The notes below the pieces were generated by a model. That model was not told the origin of the DNA. It worked only from the letters and a program-made list of their open reading frames with translations, and ran no database searches. A program made the translations under genes and the position numbers. Positions 1 to 11,510 of a DNA stretch of 64,000 nucleotides are shown piece after piece. Position 1 is the first letter of the stretch. Each line of letters opens with the position of its first letter. Source of the stretch: Geminicoccus roseus DSM 18922 (GTDB lineage Bacteria; Pseudomonadota; Alphaproteobacteria; Geminicoccales; Geminicoccaceae); assembly GCF_000427665.1 (NCBI RefSeq), contig NZ_KE386572.1, positions 2,628,196-2,692,195 of the forward strand, in the 5' to 3' direction.

Positions 1-1
1 G

Positions 2-337
2 ATCGTGGGCCGGTTCGAGGAGGCGGGCTGGGCGCCGGTCGACCTGACGGTCTCGTCGTTCGCACTGCCGTTCTGCCCGCCCGACCGGTTCCCGGCGCTC
101 TGGACGACGATCGGACAGCGGCTCCTGCCGGGCGGCCGGCTCGCCTGCCAGCTGCTCGGGCCGAACGACGGGTTTGCCGGCCAGCCGGGCATCACCCTGC
201 ATGGGCGGCCGGAGGTCGAGGCCCTGCTGGCGGCTTACCGGATCGAGCGGCTGGAGGAGGAGGAAACCGACAGCGTTACCCCGCGCGGCAGGGCCAAGCA
301 CTGGCACCTCTACCACCTGGTCGCCAGGAAGCGGTGA
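2..337 (+). CDS. Class I SAM-dependent methyltransferase, C-terminal part (5' end outside window)
   Basis: The reading frame is already open at the first full codon of the window, so this is the C-terminal ~112 residues of a longer protein. The visible part has the late half of a Rossmann methyltransferase: a segment where peptide is exported from the core beta sheet (DLTVSSFALPFC), then a helix and a strand with a GGRLACQLLGPNDG turn typical of the beta-5 region of TehB/UbiE-like enzymes. The methyl-donor binding loop would lie upstream and cannot be seen, so the substrate is unknown. It ends 24 bases before the convergent plsY stop. Confidence 0.6.
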   Translation: MVGRFEEAGWAPVDLTVSSFALPFCPPDRFPALWTTIGQRLLPGGRLACQLLGPNDGFAGQPGITLHGRPEVEALLAAYRIERLEEEETDSVTPRGRAKHWHLYHLVARKR

Positions 338-361
338 TGCACCAGGGTCCGGGAAGGGCTG

Positions 362-982
362 TCAGGCCTTCTTGGAGAAGCTCACCTTGTTCTCCTCGCC
401 GCGCACCAGCCGGCCGATGTTCTGGTGGTGCTTGAGGATGACGATGATGCCGATCAGCGCGAACAGGAAGGCAGCCTGCGGATCGCCGATCATGTACGCC
501 ACCAGGGCGGCGGTGACCGAGGCTAGCACCGAGCCCAGCGAGACGAAGCGGGTGGCGATGACGGCAGCCAGGAACACCAGCAGCGCCGCCAGCAGGGTCA
601 GCGGGCTCAAGGCCAGCACCACGCCGGCCGCGGTGGCAACGCCCTTGCCGCCCTTGAACTTCAGCCAGGCGGGGAAGCAGTGGCCGAGCACGGCGCCCAG
701 GCCCACCACCAGGGCCACGTCCCGGTTGAACCAGGCCATGGCCAGCAGCACGGGCAGGGCGCCCTTGGCTGCGTCGGCCAGCAGCGTGGCCAGGGCCAGG
801 CCCTTGCGGCCGGTGCGCAGCACGTTGGTGGCGCCGATATTGCCGGAGCCGATCGCGCGGATGTCGCCCGCACCGGCCATCCGGGTGACGATCAGCCCGA
901 ACGGGATCGAGCCGGCGAGATAGCCTGCCAGCAGGGCAAGCAGGAGCGGCCAGCCCCAGGAGGAGGCGGCGATCGGTTCCAT
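362..982 (-). CDS. plsY: Glycerol-3-phosphate acyltransferase PlsY
   Basis: A 206-residue polytopic inner-membrane protein that transfers the acyl group of acyl-phosphate to glycerol-3-phosphate, the first step of phospholipid synthesis in most bacteria. Family motifs are clear: an N-terminal GSIPFGL, then GSGNIGATNVLRT (the SGNxGxTNxxR-type motif) and a central LGHCFPAWLKFKGGKGVAT block, which hold the phosphate- and acyl-binding residues. Several long hydrophobic helices separate them. The start has GAGGA upstream. The gene lies 4 bases after the pyrC-like stop, so it is probably co-transcribed with the pyrimidine genes; this linkage is common in alphaproteobacteria. Confidence 0.95.
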   Translation of the reverse strand: MEPIAASSWGWPLLLALLAGYLAGSIPFGLIVTRMAGAGDIRAIGSGNIGATNVLRTGRKGLALATLLADAAKGALPVLLAMAWFNRDVALVVGLGAVLGHCFPAWLKFKGGKGVATAAGVVLALSPLTLLAALLVFLAAVIATRFVSLGSVLASVTAALVAYMIGDPQAAFLFALIGIIVILKHHQNIGRLVRGEENKVSFSKKA

Positions 983-986
983 GGGT

Positions 987-2297
987 TCAGTCCTCGCTGC
1001 CCGATGACGTCTGGTCGCGGCGGAACACGACCCGCCCGTCGACCAGGGTGGTCTCCACCCGGCCCATCATGAGCCGGCCCTCGAAGGCGGTGTTCTTGGA
1101 CGCGCTGTGGAGGTCGCGCTCGGTGACCTTCCAGGGCCGGTTCGGGTCGAACAGGATCAGGTCGGCCGGGGCGCCCACCGCCAGCGTGCCGGCGTCGATG
1201 CCGAGCAGGCGGGCGGGCGTGGTGGCCAGGCGCGACATCAGGGCCGGCAGGCCGATCCGCCCGTCATGGAACAGGCGCAGCGCCACCGGCAGCAGGGTCT
1301 CCAGCCCGACCACGCCGAACTCGGCGCTGGCGAACGGCAGGCGCTTGCTGTCCTGGTCCTGGGGGCGGTGGTCGGAGGCAATCGCATCGATGGTGCCGTC
1401 GATGACCGCGGCCTCGACCGCCAGCCGGTCGGCCTCCGCGCGCAAGGGCGGCGAGACTTTGGCGAAGGTGCGGTAGCCCTCGACCTCCAGCTCGTTCAGC
1501 GCCAGGTGATGCGGCGTGCAGTCGCAGGTCACCCGGACGCCCTCGGCCTTGGCCCGCCGGATCGCGTCCAGGGTCTCGGCGGTGGTGACCCGGGAAAAAT
1601 GGATCCTGCCCCCGGTGGCCCGCGCCAGGCGCAGGTCGCGCTCGATCATGATGACCTCGGCCTCGCGGGGCACCGAGGTCAGGCCGAGCCTGGCGGCGAT
1701 CGGGCCGGGATTGGCCACGCCGTTGCGAGCGAGGTCCGGCTCCTCGGGATGCTGCACCAGGAAGGCGTCGATCAGCCGGCCATAGGATAGGGCGCGGCGC
1801 ATGATCCGGGCGCTGGCGACCGCCTGGTGGCCGTCGGTGAAGCCGATGGCGCCGGCCTCGCGCAGCAGGCCGAACTCGGCAAGCTGCTCGCCCTTCAGCC
1901 CCTTGGTGATCGCGGCATAGGGATAGACCTTGGCGAGCCGCGCCCGCCTGGCCCGCCTGGCCACGAACTCGACCATGGAAGGGTCGTCGATGGGCGGGAG
2001 GGTGCCGGGCAGGCAGGCAAAGCTGGTGACCCCGCCCGCCACCGCCGCGAGCGCGCCGGTGGCGAAGCTTTCCTTGTGCTCGGCGCCGGGCTCGCCCAGC
2101 TGCACGCGCAGGTCGACCAGGCCCGGCGCCAGCACGGCGCCCTGCGCATCCAGCCGCTCGGCCTCGATCGAGCCGTCCTGGCCGAGACGGGGACCCAGCG
2201 CCGCGATGCGCCCGTGCTGGATCAGCAGGGCGCCAGGCTGCTCGGTGCCGGCGACCGGATCAACCAGCCTGGCATTGGTGATCAGCAGGCGGCTCAT
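987..2297 (-). CDS. pyrC: Dihydroorotase-like protein PyrC' (metal-ligand histidines absent)
   Basis: A 436-residue amidohydrolase-superfamily protein of class I dihydroorotase type. It starts with ATGA overlap on pyrB, so the two are translationally coupled. The barrel-strand-1 motif that normally reads DxHxHLREPG appears here as [10 protein letters not shown] (residues 62-71), so both metal-binding histidines are missing. A lysine is also not where the carbamylated one is expected, while the late SDH motif is kept (IASDHRPQ). In Pseudomonas a comparable inactive PyrC' partner is needed for assembly of the aspartate carbamoyltransferase holoenzyme. I infer the same structural role here, with an active dihydroorotase encoded elsewhere. 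Automatic annotation will call it dihydroorotase. Confidence 0.85.
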   Translation of the reverse strand: MSRLLITNARLVDPVAGTEQPGALLIQHGRIAALGPRLGQDGSIEAERLDAQGAVLAPGLVDLRVQLGEPGAEHKESFATGALAAVAGGVTSFACLPGTLPPIDDPSMVEFVARRARRARLAKVYPYAAITKGLKGEQLAEFGLLREAGAIGFTDGHQAVASARIMRRALSYGRLIDAFLVQHPEEPDLARNGVANPGPIAARLGLTSVPREAEVIMIERDLRLARATGGRIHFSRVTTAETLDAIRRAKAEGVRVTCDCTPHHLALNELEVEGYRTFAKVSPPLRAEADRLAVEAAVIDGTIDAIASDHRPQDQDSKRLPFASAEFGVVGLETLLPVALRLFHDGRIGLPALMSRLATTPARLLGIDAGTLAVGAPADLILFDPNRPWKVTERDLHSASKNTAFEGRLMMGRVETTLVDGRVVFRRDQTSSGSED

Positions 2298-3250
2298 GGC
2301 CTGGCCTCCCGGTCGGGTCCGGCCAGGGCGTCGAGCACCGCCATGCGGACCGCCACGCCCATCTCCACCTGGTCCAGGATGGCGCTGCGGTCGATGTCGT
2401 CGGCGACCACGCCGTCGATCTCCACGCCGCGGTTCATCGGGCCGGGATGCAGGACCAGCGCGTCCGGGGCGGCGTTGGCGAGCTTATCGCGGGTCAGGCC
2501 GTAGAGCCGGAAATATTCGCGGATCGAGGGCAGGTGGGCGGATTGCATCCGTTCCAGCTGCAGGCGCAGCATCATCACGATGTCCACGCCCTCCAGGCCG
2601 CGCATCATGTCGGTGGTGATCTCGGCGCCATAGGCGTCGATGCCGCCGGGCAGCAGGGTCGGCGGGGCGATCAGCCGGACCCTGGCACCCATGGCGAGCA
2701 GCAGCAGCATGTTGGAGCGGGCCACCCGGGAATGCAGGACGTCGCCGCAGATCGCGACCGTCAGCCCCTCGATGCGCCCCTTGCGCCGGCGGATGGTCAG
2801 CGCGTCGAGCAGGGCCTGGGTCGGGTGCTCGTGCAGGCCGTCCCCGGCATTGACCACCGAGCAGCGGACATGGCGGGCCAGGAGGGCCACCGCACCGCTC
2901 TCGCCATGGCGCACCACCAGCACGTCCGGGTGCATGGCGTTCAGGGTCATCGCGGTGTCGATCAGGGTCTCGCCCTTCTTCACCGAGGAGGTGGCGACCT
3001 CCATGTTGACCACATCGGCGCCCAGCCGCTTGCCGGCCAGCTCGAACGAGGTCCGGGTCCGGGTCGAGTTCTCGAAGAACAGGTTGAGGAGCGTGCGCCC
3101 GGCCAGCCGGTCGCGCCGGTCGGCGAGGCCGCGATTGACGTCCACGCACGCCTCGGCGCGGTCCAGCAGGTCCTGGATCTCGTAGGGGGCCAGTCCCTCG
3201 ATGCCGAGGAGATGAGGCCCGCGGAAACGAAGGGAGTATCGGTCATCCAT
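2294..3250 (-). CDS. pyrB: Aspartate carbamoyltransferase catalytic subunit
   Basis: A 318-residue enzyme that condenses carbamoyl phosphate with aspartate in the committed step of pyrimidine synthesis. The carbamoyl-phosphate signature STRTRTSFE is near residue 60, followed by the mobile-loop lysine region ([12 protein letters not shown]), [11 protein letters not shown] and a C-terminal [13 protein letters not shown]. Length is typical. The stop overlaps the start of the dihydroorotase-like gene by ATGA. No regulatory pyrI is nearby, as expected for the pyrB-pyrC' type complex. Confidence 0.96.
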   Translation of the reverse strand: MDDRYSLRFRGPHLLGIEGLAPYEIQDLLDRAEACVDVNRGLADRRDRLAGRTLLNLFFENSTRTRTSFELAGKRLGADVVNMEVATSSVKKGETLIDTAMTLNAMHPDVLVVRHGESGAVALLARHVRCSVVNAGDGLHEHPTQALLDALTIRRRKGRIEGLTVAICGDVLHSRVARSNMLLLLAMGARVRLIAPPTLLPGGIDAYGAEITTDMMRGLEGVDIVMMLRLQLERMQSAHLPSIREYFRLYGLTRDKLANAAPDALVLHPGPMNRGVEIDGVVADDIDRSAILDQVEMGVAVRMAVLDALAGPDREARP

Positions 3251-3323
3251 GGCCGGGAGGAATAGGCCCCGGCAGGCCGGTCGACAAGCCGACGAAGCGG
3301 CCGCGGCGACGATCGCTCAGGCG

Positions 3324-3524
3324 TCAGTCGCGCCGCTGCTCGTTCCCGGTGGCCTCGACACGCAGCCCCAGCGGCGCGAACCAGAGGTTCGCCCAGATGG
3401 TCACGCCCATGCGGAGCATCGCCCAGGGCAACAGCCAGGCATCTGGGACATCCGGCCGGGCCCCGGTGGCGGGGAGGGCTGGTACAGGCCTTGTCGGCGT
3501 GCGCAACTGGATGATGTCTGCCAT
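3324..3524 (-). CDS. Small hypothetical protein (66 aa)
   Basis: An unrecognised 66-residue reading frame between pyrB and the SUF operon. Its middle is hydrophobic and tryptophan-rich (PDAWLLPWAMLRMGVTIWANLWF), suggesting one membrane-associated helix; the ends are polar. The Shine-Dalgarno region is weak (GAGG-like, about 10 bases upstream). A conserved-looking inverted repeat and a palindrome sit upstream at 3542-3590 and 3631-3644. It could be real, since it fills the gap in the same direction as its neighbours, but nothing assigns a function. Confidence 0.45.
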   Translation of the reverse strand: MADIIQLRTPTRPVPALPATGARPDVPDAWLLPWAMLRMGVTIWANLWFAPLGLRVEATGNEQRRD

Positions 3525-3541
3525 GAGCGGTCTCGGCCTCG

Positions 3542-3644
3542 CCTGCCAGATCTATGACCGACGTCCCGAGGGTCGTCTATGACTGGCAGGACACCAACCG
3601 GACATTAAGCGCAGGGTGCCATACCCCACGGTGACATGTGTCAC
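3542..3644 (-). promoter_or_regulatory. Inverted repeat and GTGACA-TG-TGTCAC palindrome upstream of the small protein
   Basis: CCTGCCAG (3542-3549) is matched by CTGGCAGG (3583-3590), with an 8-base direct repeat TCTATGAC inside. Upstream, GTGACATGTGTCAC (3631-3644) has two perfect 6-base arms around TG, a shape typical of dimeric regulator sites. They lie between the DUF59 stop and the small protein start, so they could be an operator/promoter for it or part of the SUF operon end. No regulator can be named. Confidence 0.3.
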
Positions 3645-3668
3645 TCCAACCGGACCAAAAGCCTCAGC

Positions 3669-4064
3669 TCAGTAGATCATGCCGAGTTCGAGCTGGGCTT
3701 CTTCGGACATCATCGAGGGATGCCATGGCGGATCCCAGGTGATCTCCACCGTGCACGACGTCACGCCCGCGACGGCGGAAATCTTGTTCTCCACCTCGAT
3801 CGGCAGGGATTCCGCGACCGGGCAGCTCGGCGAGGTCAGGGTCATCGAGACGATCACCCGGTCGCCGTCCTCGATGTCGATCTTGTAGATCAGCCCGAGC
3901 TCGTAGATGTTCACCGGGATCTCGGGGTCGTAGATCGTCTTGAGCACGTCGACGATCTGCTCGCCCAGCCGTTCGATCTCGACGGTGCGCGCCCGGCTGG
4001 CGGCGTCTTCGGGCGTTTCCTGCAGGAACGCTTCGGCGCGATCGAGGCCGCTGTTCTCGTCCAT
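3669..4064 (-). CDS. sufT: DUF59 (MIP18-like) SUF-associated iron-sulfur assembly protein
   Basis: A 131-residue protein with a C-terminal DUF59/MIP18 domain: DPEIPVNIYELGLIY, then LTSPSCPVAESLP with the conserved cysteine, and a final WDPPWHPSMMSEEAQLELG. SufT-type proteins assist iron-sulfur cluster maturation or delivery. It is the last gene of the SUF operon. Two in-frame ATGs exist. The one at 4082 overlaps the sufS stop; the one at 4064 has GAGGAAG five bases upstream and is preferred. The frame also extends further upstream inside sufS, but that part is arginine-rich shadow sequence. Confidence 0.9.
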   Translation of the reverse strand: MDENSGLDRAEAFLQETPEDAASRARTVEIERLGEQIVDVLKTIYDPEIPVNIYELGLIYKIDIEDGDRVIVSMTLTSPSCPVAESLPIEVENKISAVAGVTSCTVEITWDPPWHPSMMSEEAQLELGMIY

Positions 4065-4074
4065 GTCCGCTTCC

Positions 4075-5337
4075 TCAGCCATACTTGCCGACAATGTAGC
4101 GCAGGCTCTTCGCCAGCGCCTCGACATCGGCCTCGTTGTTATAGATGCCGAACGACGCGCGGGCACTGCCTTCCAGGCCGAAGCGCCGGTGCAGCGGCTG
4201 GGCGCAGTGATGGCCGCTGCGGATCGCGATGCCGTCCAGGTCGAGCATCGCCCCGATGTCCTGGTGGTGCAGGCCGTCGACCCAGAACGAGATGGCGCCG
4301 GTGCGGTGGGCTGGCGCCCCCAGCACGTTCAGACCGGGGACCTGCTGCAGCGCGCGCAGGCCGATCGCCATCAGGTGGTCCTCATGGGCCTGGACCGCCT
4401 CGATGTCGAACTGGCGAAACCAGTCCAGCGCCGCCGCCAGGGCATGCACGCCGGCGATGTCCGGCGTGCCGGCCTCGAAGCGGAACGGAATCTCGCCATA
4501 GGTGGTCTCCTCGAAGGAGACCCGGTCGACGATCCCGCCGCCGCCCTGCCAGGGCTGCATGCCCTCCAGGTGCTCGCGCCGGGCGTACAGGACGCCCACC
4601 CCGGAGGGGCCGTAGATCTTGTGGGCGGAGAAGGCCAGGAAGTCGATGTCGAGCGCCTGCACGTCCACCGGCAGGTGCTGCACCGACTGCGCGGCGTCGA
4701 CCAGCACCGGCACGCCCTGGGCGTGCGCCGCTGCGACAATCTCGCCGATCGGGTTGACCGTGCCCAGCACGTTGGAGACCCAGGAGCAGGCCAGCATCCG
4801 GGTGCGCGGCCCGATCATGGCGCGCAGGGCCGCCGTGTCGAGCTCGCCGGCATCGCTGACCGGCGCCGCCACCACCTTGGCGCCGTGGCGGGCGGCGATG
4901 ATCTGCCAGGGCACGATGTTGGAGTGGTGCTCCATGGTCGTGACCAGGATCTCGTCGCCGGCCTGGAGCTTCGGCTCCAGGAACGACCAGGCGACCAGGT
5001 TGATCGATTCGGTGGTGTTGCGGGTGAACACGACCTCGCGCCAGTCGGCCGCCCCCAGGAAGCCCTGCACCTTGCGGCGGGCGCCGTCGAAGGCGTCGCT
5101 GGCGCGCTGGCTGAGGTCGTACACGCCGCGATGGATGTTGGCGTAGTCGTGCCGGTAGAACTCGGCCTGCGCCCGGATCACCGCTTCCGGCTTCTGGGCG
5201 CTGGCTCCGCTGTCGAGGAACACCATCGGCCGGCCGCTCATCGGCTCGGCCAGGATCGGGAACGCGGCGCGCACCGCGTCCACGTCGAGGCTGGGAGCGC
5301 TGACGCGCTCCTGGACGTCGGTGCGCATCTCGCTCAT
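4075..5337 (-). CDS. sufS: Cysteine desulfurase SufS
   Basis: A 420-residue group II PLP-dependent cysteine desulfurase that removes sulfur from cysteine for iron-sulfur cluster building. Key features in order: NTTESINLVA, the TMEHHSNIVPW histidine region, DAAQSVQH (PLP-contacting Asp/Gln), the Schiff-base lysine in SAHKIYGPSG, and the persulfide cysteine in RSGHHCAQP near the C terminus. The ATG at 5337 overlaps the sufD stop by ATGA, showing translational coupling; a longer open frame upstream lies within sufD and is not used. No sufE or sufU sulfur acceptor is adjacent. Confidence 0.96.
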   Translation of the reverse strand: MSEMRTDVQERVSAPSLDVDAVRAAFPILAEPMSGRPMVFLDSGASAQKPEAVIRAQAEFYRHDYANIHRGVYDLSQRASDAFDGARRKVQGFLGAADWREVVFTRNTTESINLVAWSFLEPKLQAGDEILVTTMEHHSNIVPWQIIAARHGAKVVAAPVSDAGELDTAALRAMIGPRTRMLACSWVSNVLGTVNPIGEIVAAAHAQGVPVLVDAAQSVQHLPVDVQALDIDFLAFSAHKIYGPSGVGVLYARREHLEGMQPWQGGGGIVDRVSFEETTYGEIPFRFEAGTPDIAGVHALAAALDWFRQFDIEAVQAHEDHLMAIGLRALQQVPGLNVLGAPAHRTGAISFWVDGLHHQDIGAMLDLDGIAIRSGHHCAQPLHRRFGLEGSARASFGIYNNEADVEALAKSLRYIVGKYG

Positions 5338-6673
5338 CCCAGTTCGGCCAGCCGCTCGCCGCCGGGCAGGCGGGCGAGGATCATCGCCCGGGCGGCATGC
5401 GACACGCTCTCGTCGACGATCCGCTCGAACACCTCGCCGGTGAACGCGAAGGTCAGCATCGAGCGGGCCAGCGCCTCGTCCAGCCCGCGCGAGCGCAGGT
5501 AGAACAGGCCGGCCGGATCCAGGTCGCCGCAGGTGGCGCCATGGCTGCACTTCACGTCGTCGGCATAGATCTCGAGCTCGGGCTTGGCATCGATCTCCGC
5601 ATCGTCCGAAAGCAGCAGGTTGGTGCTCTTCTGGTACGAATTGGTGCGCTGCGCATCCTTGTGCACGAAGATCTTGCCGCTGAAGACCGCGTGGCCCCGC
5701 TCGTCGGCGACCGTCTTGTAGAACTGGTCGGACTCGCAGTCGGGCTGCTCGTGATGCATGCGGATCAGCGTGTCGGCGTGCTCGGTGCCCCGCGGCATGG
5801 TCAGGCCGTTCAGGGTCGCGTTGCTGTGCGTCCCGCGCAGGCGGACCTCCATCTCGTGCCGCTGCAGAGTCCCGCCCAGCGCCATCGTGGTCTGGGTCAG
5901 CCTGGAGCGGCTGCCCAGGGCATAGCGCGACCGGGTGATCGAGCTGCGCCCGTCGCCGTGCTGGGAGGTGCGGTCGAGGGTCAGCTCCGCGTCGTCGGCG
6001 ATCTCCACCGTCTCGACCTGGTTGAGCAGGCTCTCGCCCGCCCCCAGCGCCACGGTGGTCAGGATCGCGTGCAGGCGGGCACCCTTGCCCAGGCGGATCA
6101 CGTGGCGGGGATGCACCATGAACGCGCTGGAGGATGGGGTGAGCAGCGAGATGACCTGCAGCGGCTCGTCCACCGCTACCCCGTCATCCAGGGTGATGAA
6201 CGCGCCATCCTCGGTAAGCGCCCGGTTGAGCGCCTCGAAGGAATGCTCGGGCTCGCCCTCGATCTGGGCGCGGTCGACCAGTTCCGGGCTTTCGGCCAGG
6301 ACATGGGCGAGCGGGCGCACGACCATCCCGGCCGGCAGGCCGCCGATATGGCTGAGCTGCGGGACGATCCGGCCATTCACCATGATCAGCCGGCGCGCCT
6401 TGTGGCCGCCCGCGAAGTGCGGGATGACCAGCGAGGCGTCGGCGCTGTCGCGCGGCGCCACGCCGAACGGCTTGTTCACCAGGCTCGCGGCGTTGGTGTA
6501 CTTCCAGTTCTCGACGCGCGGCGTGGGCACGCCCAGCGCGTTGAACCGCTCGAAGGCGGCGGCGCGCTGTTCCAGCGCCTTGCCGGAACTGCCGGCCGCC
6601 TCGCCGCGCAGGCGCTCGAAGGCCTCCGCGAAGGCGGGCACCGGATCCACGGTGCGGTTGCGGGCGATGCTGG

Positions 6674-6677
<4 letters not shown>
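5334..6677 (-). CDS. sufD: Fe-S cluster assembly scaffold subunit SufD
   Basis: A 447-residue SufBD-family protein, partner of SufB and SufC in the cluster-building scaffold. The C-terminal half holds the diagnostic block with KCSHGATCGDLD, then FYLRSRGLDEALARSML, containing the conserved cysteine and histidine at the SufB-SufD interface. The N-terminal half is the more variable helical part with VENWKYTN, usual for SufD. Its start overlaps the sufC stop by ATGA. Length is typical. Confidence 0.95.
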
Positions 6678-7438
<761 letters not shown>

Positions 7439-7501
7439 GGTCTTCTTCGATCCGGCTGGGTGCCGTCGCACCCCGAAAAATGGTTCAGGACAGGGCGCGG
7501 C

Positions 7502-8947
<1,446 letters not shown>

Positions 8948-8973
8948 GGATGTCGATCTCCCGTTTTCGTCGA

Positions 8974-9462
8974 TCAGGCAGTCAGATATTTCGGGTCGCG
9001 CGCCGGAGCGTGCTTCGGGTCCTCGCCGTCGGTGCCGGCCTCGAGAAACGCCGCTGGGACCGTGCGCGCCATCTCGTCGATGGATACGGCGTCCAGCGCC
9101 ACCCGGATCGCATGGTTGATGGTGTGCCAGTTGGTCCGGGCCGGACAGAACGAGTCGATGCCGCACTCCGCGCCGTTCGGGTCCAGGCAGCTGGTGATCG
9201 CGATCGGGCCGTCCACCGCCTCGATCACCCGGGCCACCGACACGCGCTCGGTGGCGCAGGCCAGACCATAGCCGCCCTTCGCACCCCGATGGCTGACCAG
9301 CAGCCCGGCGCGCACCAGCGTCTTCAAGAGCTTGCTGGTCGTCGGCAAGGGGATGCCGGTGGCGGCGGCGAGCTCCGGCGCGCTCCAATGACGTGCGGGA
9401 TGACGCGCGACCTGCGTGGTCAGCACGATCCCGTAATCAGCAAGGCGGCTCAGTCGAATCAC
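8974..9462 (-). CDS. Rrf2/IscR-family regulator of the SUF operon
   Basis: A 162-residue winged-helix Rrf2-family protein, first gene of the SUF operon. The DNA-binding part is [11 protein letters not shown] through [28 protein letters not shown]. It has three cysteines at 92, 100 and 106 ([15 protein letters not shown]), positions that match the cluster ligands of IscR and of SUF-system regulators. By family knowledge it should sense iron-sulfur status and repress its own operon. A GACCG-N3-CGGTC inverted repeat lies 39 bases upstream. Confidence 0.93.
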   Translation of the reverse strand: MIRLSRLADYGIVLTTQVARHPARHWSAPELAAATGIPLPTTSKLLKTLVRAGLLVSHRGAKGGYGLACATERVSVARVIEAVDGPIAITSCLDPNGAECGIDSFCPARTNWHTINHAIRVALDAVSIDEMARTVPAAFLEAGTDGEDPKHAPARDPKYLTA

Positions 9463-9500
9463 GCTACCTACGGCCGGTTGTGCAGCTCGGAACCATTCCA

Positions 9501-9513
9501 GACCGGTTCGGTC
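9501..9513. promoter_or_regulatory. Candidate operator of the SUF operon
   Basis: GACCGgttCGGTC is a perfect 5-base inverted repeat starting 39 bases upstream of the Rrf2 regulator, in the only sizeable gap ahead of the operon. Position and symmetry fit autoregulation by the dimeric regulator, but the sequence does not match a consensus I can cite with certainty. Confidence 0.35.
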
Positions 9514-9719
9514 CAGTTTGCACTGCTCAATTGGCGTCGGCGGGCGCTATGTCAAGCGACCACATGGGCGGCCACGGGCCGGAATCGACAATGGCCGGTC
9601 CAGGAAGCAGGCTGGATGGGACAGGCTGCTGGCGGGTGCTGGACAGGTCGTTCGCCGCTGCGCTGGACGATCCCTGCAGCATGGCCCGCGCGGCCGGCAT
9701 GCGCGAAGGAAACGGCTGT

Positions 9720-10160
9720 ATGGACAATCCTGAAGAAGGGGGGCGGCGCATCCTGACCGGCGGCTGTCTGTGCGGGGCGATCCGCTATGCCGTGACCGAC
9801 AGGTTCAGCTATGCCCTGAACTGCCACTGCTCCGACTGCCGCCGAGCCACCGGTTCGGCGTTCAAGCCCTTCGCCGGGATCGAGCGGGACAGGCTGCGCA
9901 TCACCCAGGGCCGGGACAGCCTCCTGCTTCGGGGCGACGAGGCCGCCCACGACGCCTGCTGCAGACGATGCGGCTCGCTGCTGTACTCGGTGGTCCGCGA
10001 CGGGACGTTCGTGCATGTCCTCATGGGCTCGCTCGCCGACGATCCCTCGATCCGCCCGAGCGCGCACATCTTCGTCGCGTCGAAGGCGCCATGGTTCACC
10101 ATCACCGACGACCTGCCGCAGCATGCCGGGCACGCAACGGCCGAGCCGGTGGAGGAATAG
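9720..10160 (+). CDS. GFA-domain zinc protein
   Basis: A 146-residue protein of the glutathione-dependent formaldehyde-activating (GFA/DUF636) family. Zinc-binding cysteines are visible as GGCLCGAIRY (C16, C18), CHCSDCRRATG (C35, C37, C40) and CCRRCGS (C80, C81, C84), with a terminal SKAPWFTITDDLP typical of the family. Most members do not act on formaldehyde and their substrate is unknown. The ATG at 9720 has GAAGGAA about eight bases upstream; the frame extends upstream without support. It is monocistronic, divergent from the SUF operon. Confidence 0.9.
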   Translation: MDNPEEGGRRILTGGCLCGAIRYAVTDRFSYALNCHCSDCRRATGSAFKPFAGIERDRLRITQGRDSLLLRGDEAAHDACCRRCGSLLYSVVRDGTFVHVLMGSLADDPSIRPSAHIFVASKAPWFTITDDLPQHAGHATAEPVEE

Positions 10161-10273
10161 CTCCGGCAATCGCTGCCGGATGGCGGTATGCTTGAGCCGG
10201 CCGGCCGGTTCTGCCAGCGTCGGGTGGCCGGGTGACCCCGGCGGTTCGATCGTTGCGGAGCTTCCCGATCATC

Positions 10274-11500
10274 ATGTCCACTGCGTTGCCGCTTGCCGGG
10301 ATCAGGGTCCTGGATCTCAGCCGGATCCTGGCCGGCCCCACCTGCACCCAGCTCTTGGGCGATCTCGGCGCCGAGGTGATCAAGATCGAGAAGCCGGGCG
10401 AGGGCGACGACACCCGCAAATGGGGGCCGCCCTATGTCCAGGACGCCGAGGGCAAGGACACCCGCGAGAGCGCCTATTATCTCGCCGCCAACCGCAACAA
10501 GCGCTCGGTCGCGGTGGACATCGCCAGGCCGGAGGGCGCGGCCCTGGTCCGGCGCCTGCTGGCCGACTGCCAGATCCTGGTGGAGAACTTCAAGGTCGGC
10601 GGGCTGGCCAAGTACGGCCTGGGCTATGAACAGCTGCGCGAGGAATTCCCGTCCCTGGTCTACTGCTCGATCACCGGCTTCGGCCAGACCGGGCCGTACC
10701 GGGACCGGCCGGGCTACGACTACCTGGCCCAGGGCTATGGCGGGCTCATGAGCGTGACCGGGGAGCCGGACGGCGAGCCGATGAAGGTGGGAACCGCCGT
10801 CGTCGACGTGCTGTGCGGCATGTACGCGTCCGTGGGCATCCTGGCGGCCCTGCGCCATGCGGAGCGGACGGGGCAGGGGCAGCAGATCGACGTCGCGCTC
10901 CTGGACAGCCAGGTGGCCGGGATGATCAACCAGGCCACCAACTACCTGGTGTCGGGCAAGGTGCCCGGCCGGTTGGGCAACCAGCATCCGAACATCGTGC
11001 CCTACCGGGTCTACCAGGCGAAGGACGGCTACGTGATCCTGGCGGTCGGCAACGATACCCAGTTCCGCCGCTTCTGCGCATTCGCGGGCCTGCCGGAGCT
11101 GGCGGACGACCCGCGCTTCGCCACCAACAAGGCGCGGGTGCGGCATCGCGCGGAGATGGACGCGATCCTGCCGCCGGTCATGGCGAGCCGCACGATCGCG
11201 GAGTGGGTGCGGGAACTGAGTGCGCTGGGCGTCCCCTGCGGGCCGGTCAACACGCTGGCGGACGTGTTCGAGGACGAGCAGGTCGAGGCGCGCGGCATGA
11301 GGATCGAGGTGCCGCATGCCAGCGCCGCCAAGGGTAGCGTGCCGCTCCTGGGCAACCCGCTGCGGCTTTCGGCGACGCCGGTGCGCTACGAGAAGGGCCC
11401 GCCGACCCTGGGCCAGGACACGGACGAGGTGCTGCAGGAGCAGCTGGATCTGCCGGAGCACGAGTTGGCCCGGCTGCGGGAAGAGGGGGTGATCGGCTGA
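10274..11500 (+). CDS. CaiB/BaiF family III CoA-transferase
   Basis: A 408-residue family III CoA-transferase that would move CoA between two carboxylic acids. It opens with PLAGIRVLDLSRILAGP and has GAEVIKIEKPGEGDDTR, NRNKRSVAVD, YCSITGFGQTGPY and VGTAVVDVLCGMY, the last holding the catalytic aspartate. No dehydrogenase or lyase partner is adjacent, so the acyl substrate cannot be inferred. The ATG at 10274 is the natural start for the family; the Shine-Dalgarno match is weak. Confidence 0.9.
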   Translation: MSTALPLAGIRVLDLSRILAGPTCTQLLGDLGAEVIKIEKPGEGDDTRKWGPPYVQDAEGKDTRESAYYLAANRNKRSVAVDIARPEGAALVRRLLADCQILVENFKVGGLAKYGLGYEQLREEFPSLVYCSITGFGQTGPYRDRPGYDYLAQGYGGLMSVTGEPDGEPMKVGTAVVDVLCGMYASVGILAALRHAERTGQGQQIDVALLDSQVAGMINQATNYLVSGKVPGRLGNQHPNIVPYRVYQAKDGYVILAVGNDTQFRRFCAFAGLPELADDPRFATNKARVRHRAEMDAILPPVMASRTIAEWVRELSALGVPCGPVNTLADVFEDEQVEARGMRIEVPHASAAKGSVPLLGNPLRLSATPVRYEKGPPTLGQDTDEVLQEQLDLPEHELARLREEGVIG

Positions 11501-11510
11501 GGCCGGCCGG

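Noticed and set aside
3669-4166. 165-codon form of the DUF59 protein
   Set aside because: Its first 28-34 residues are serine/arginine shadow sequence inside sufS. GAGGAAG before the ATG at 4064 supports the shorter form.
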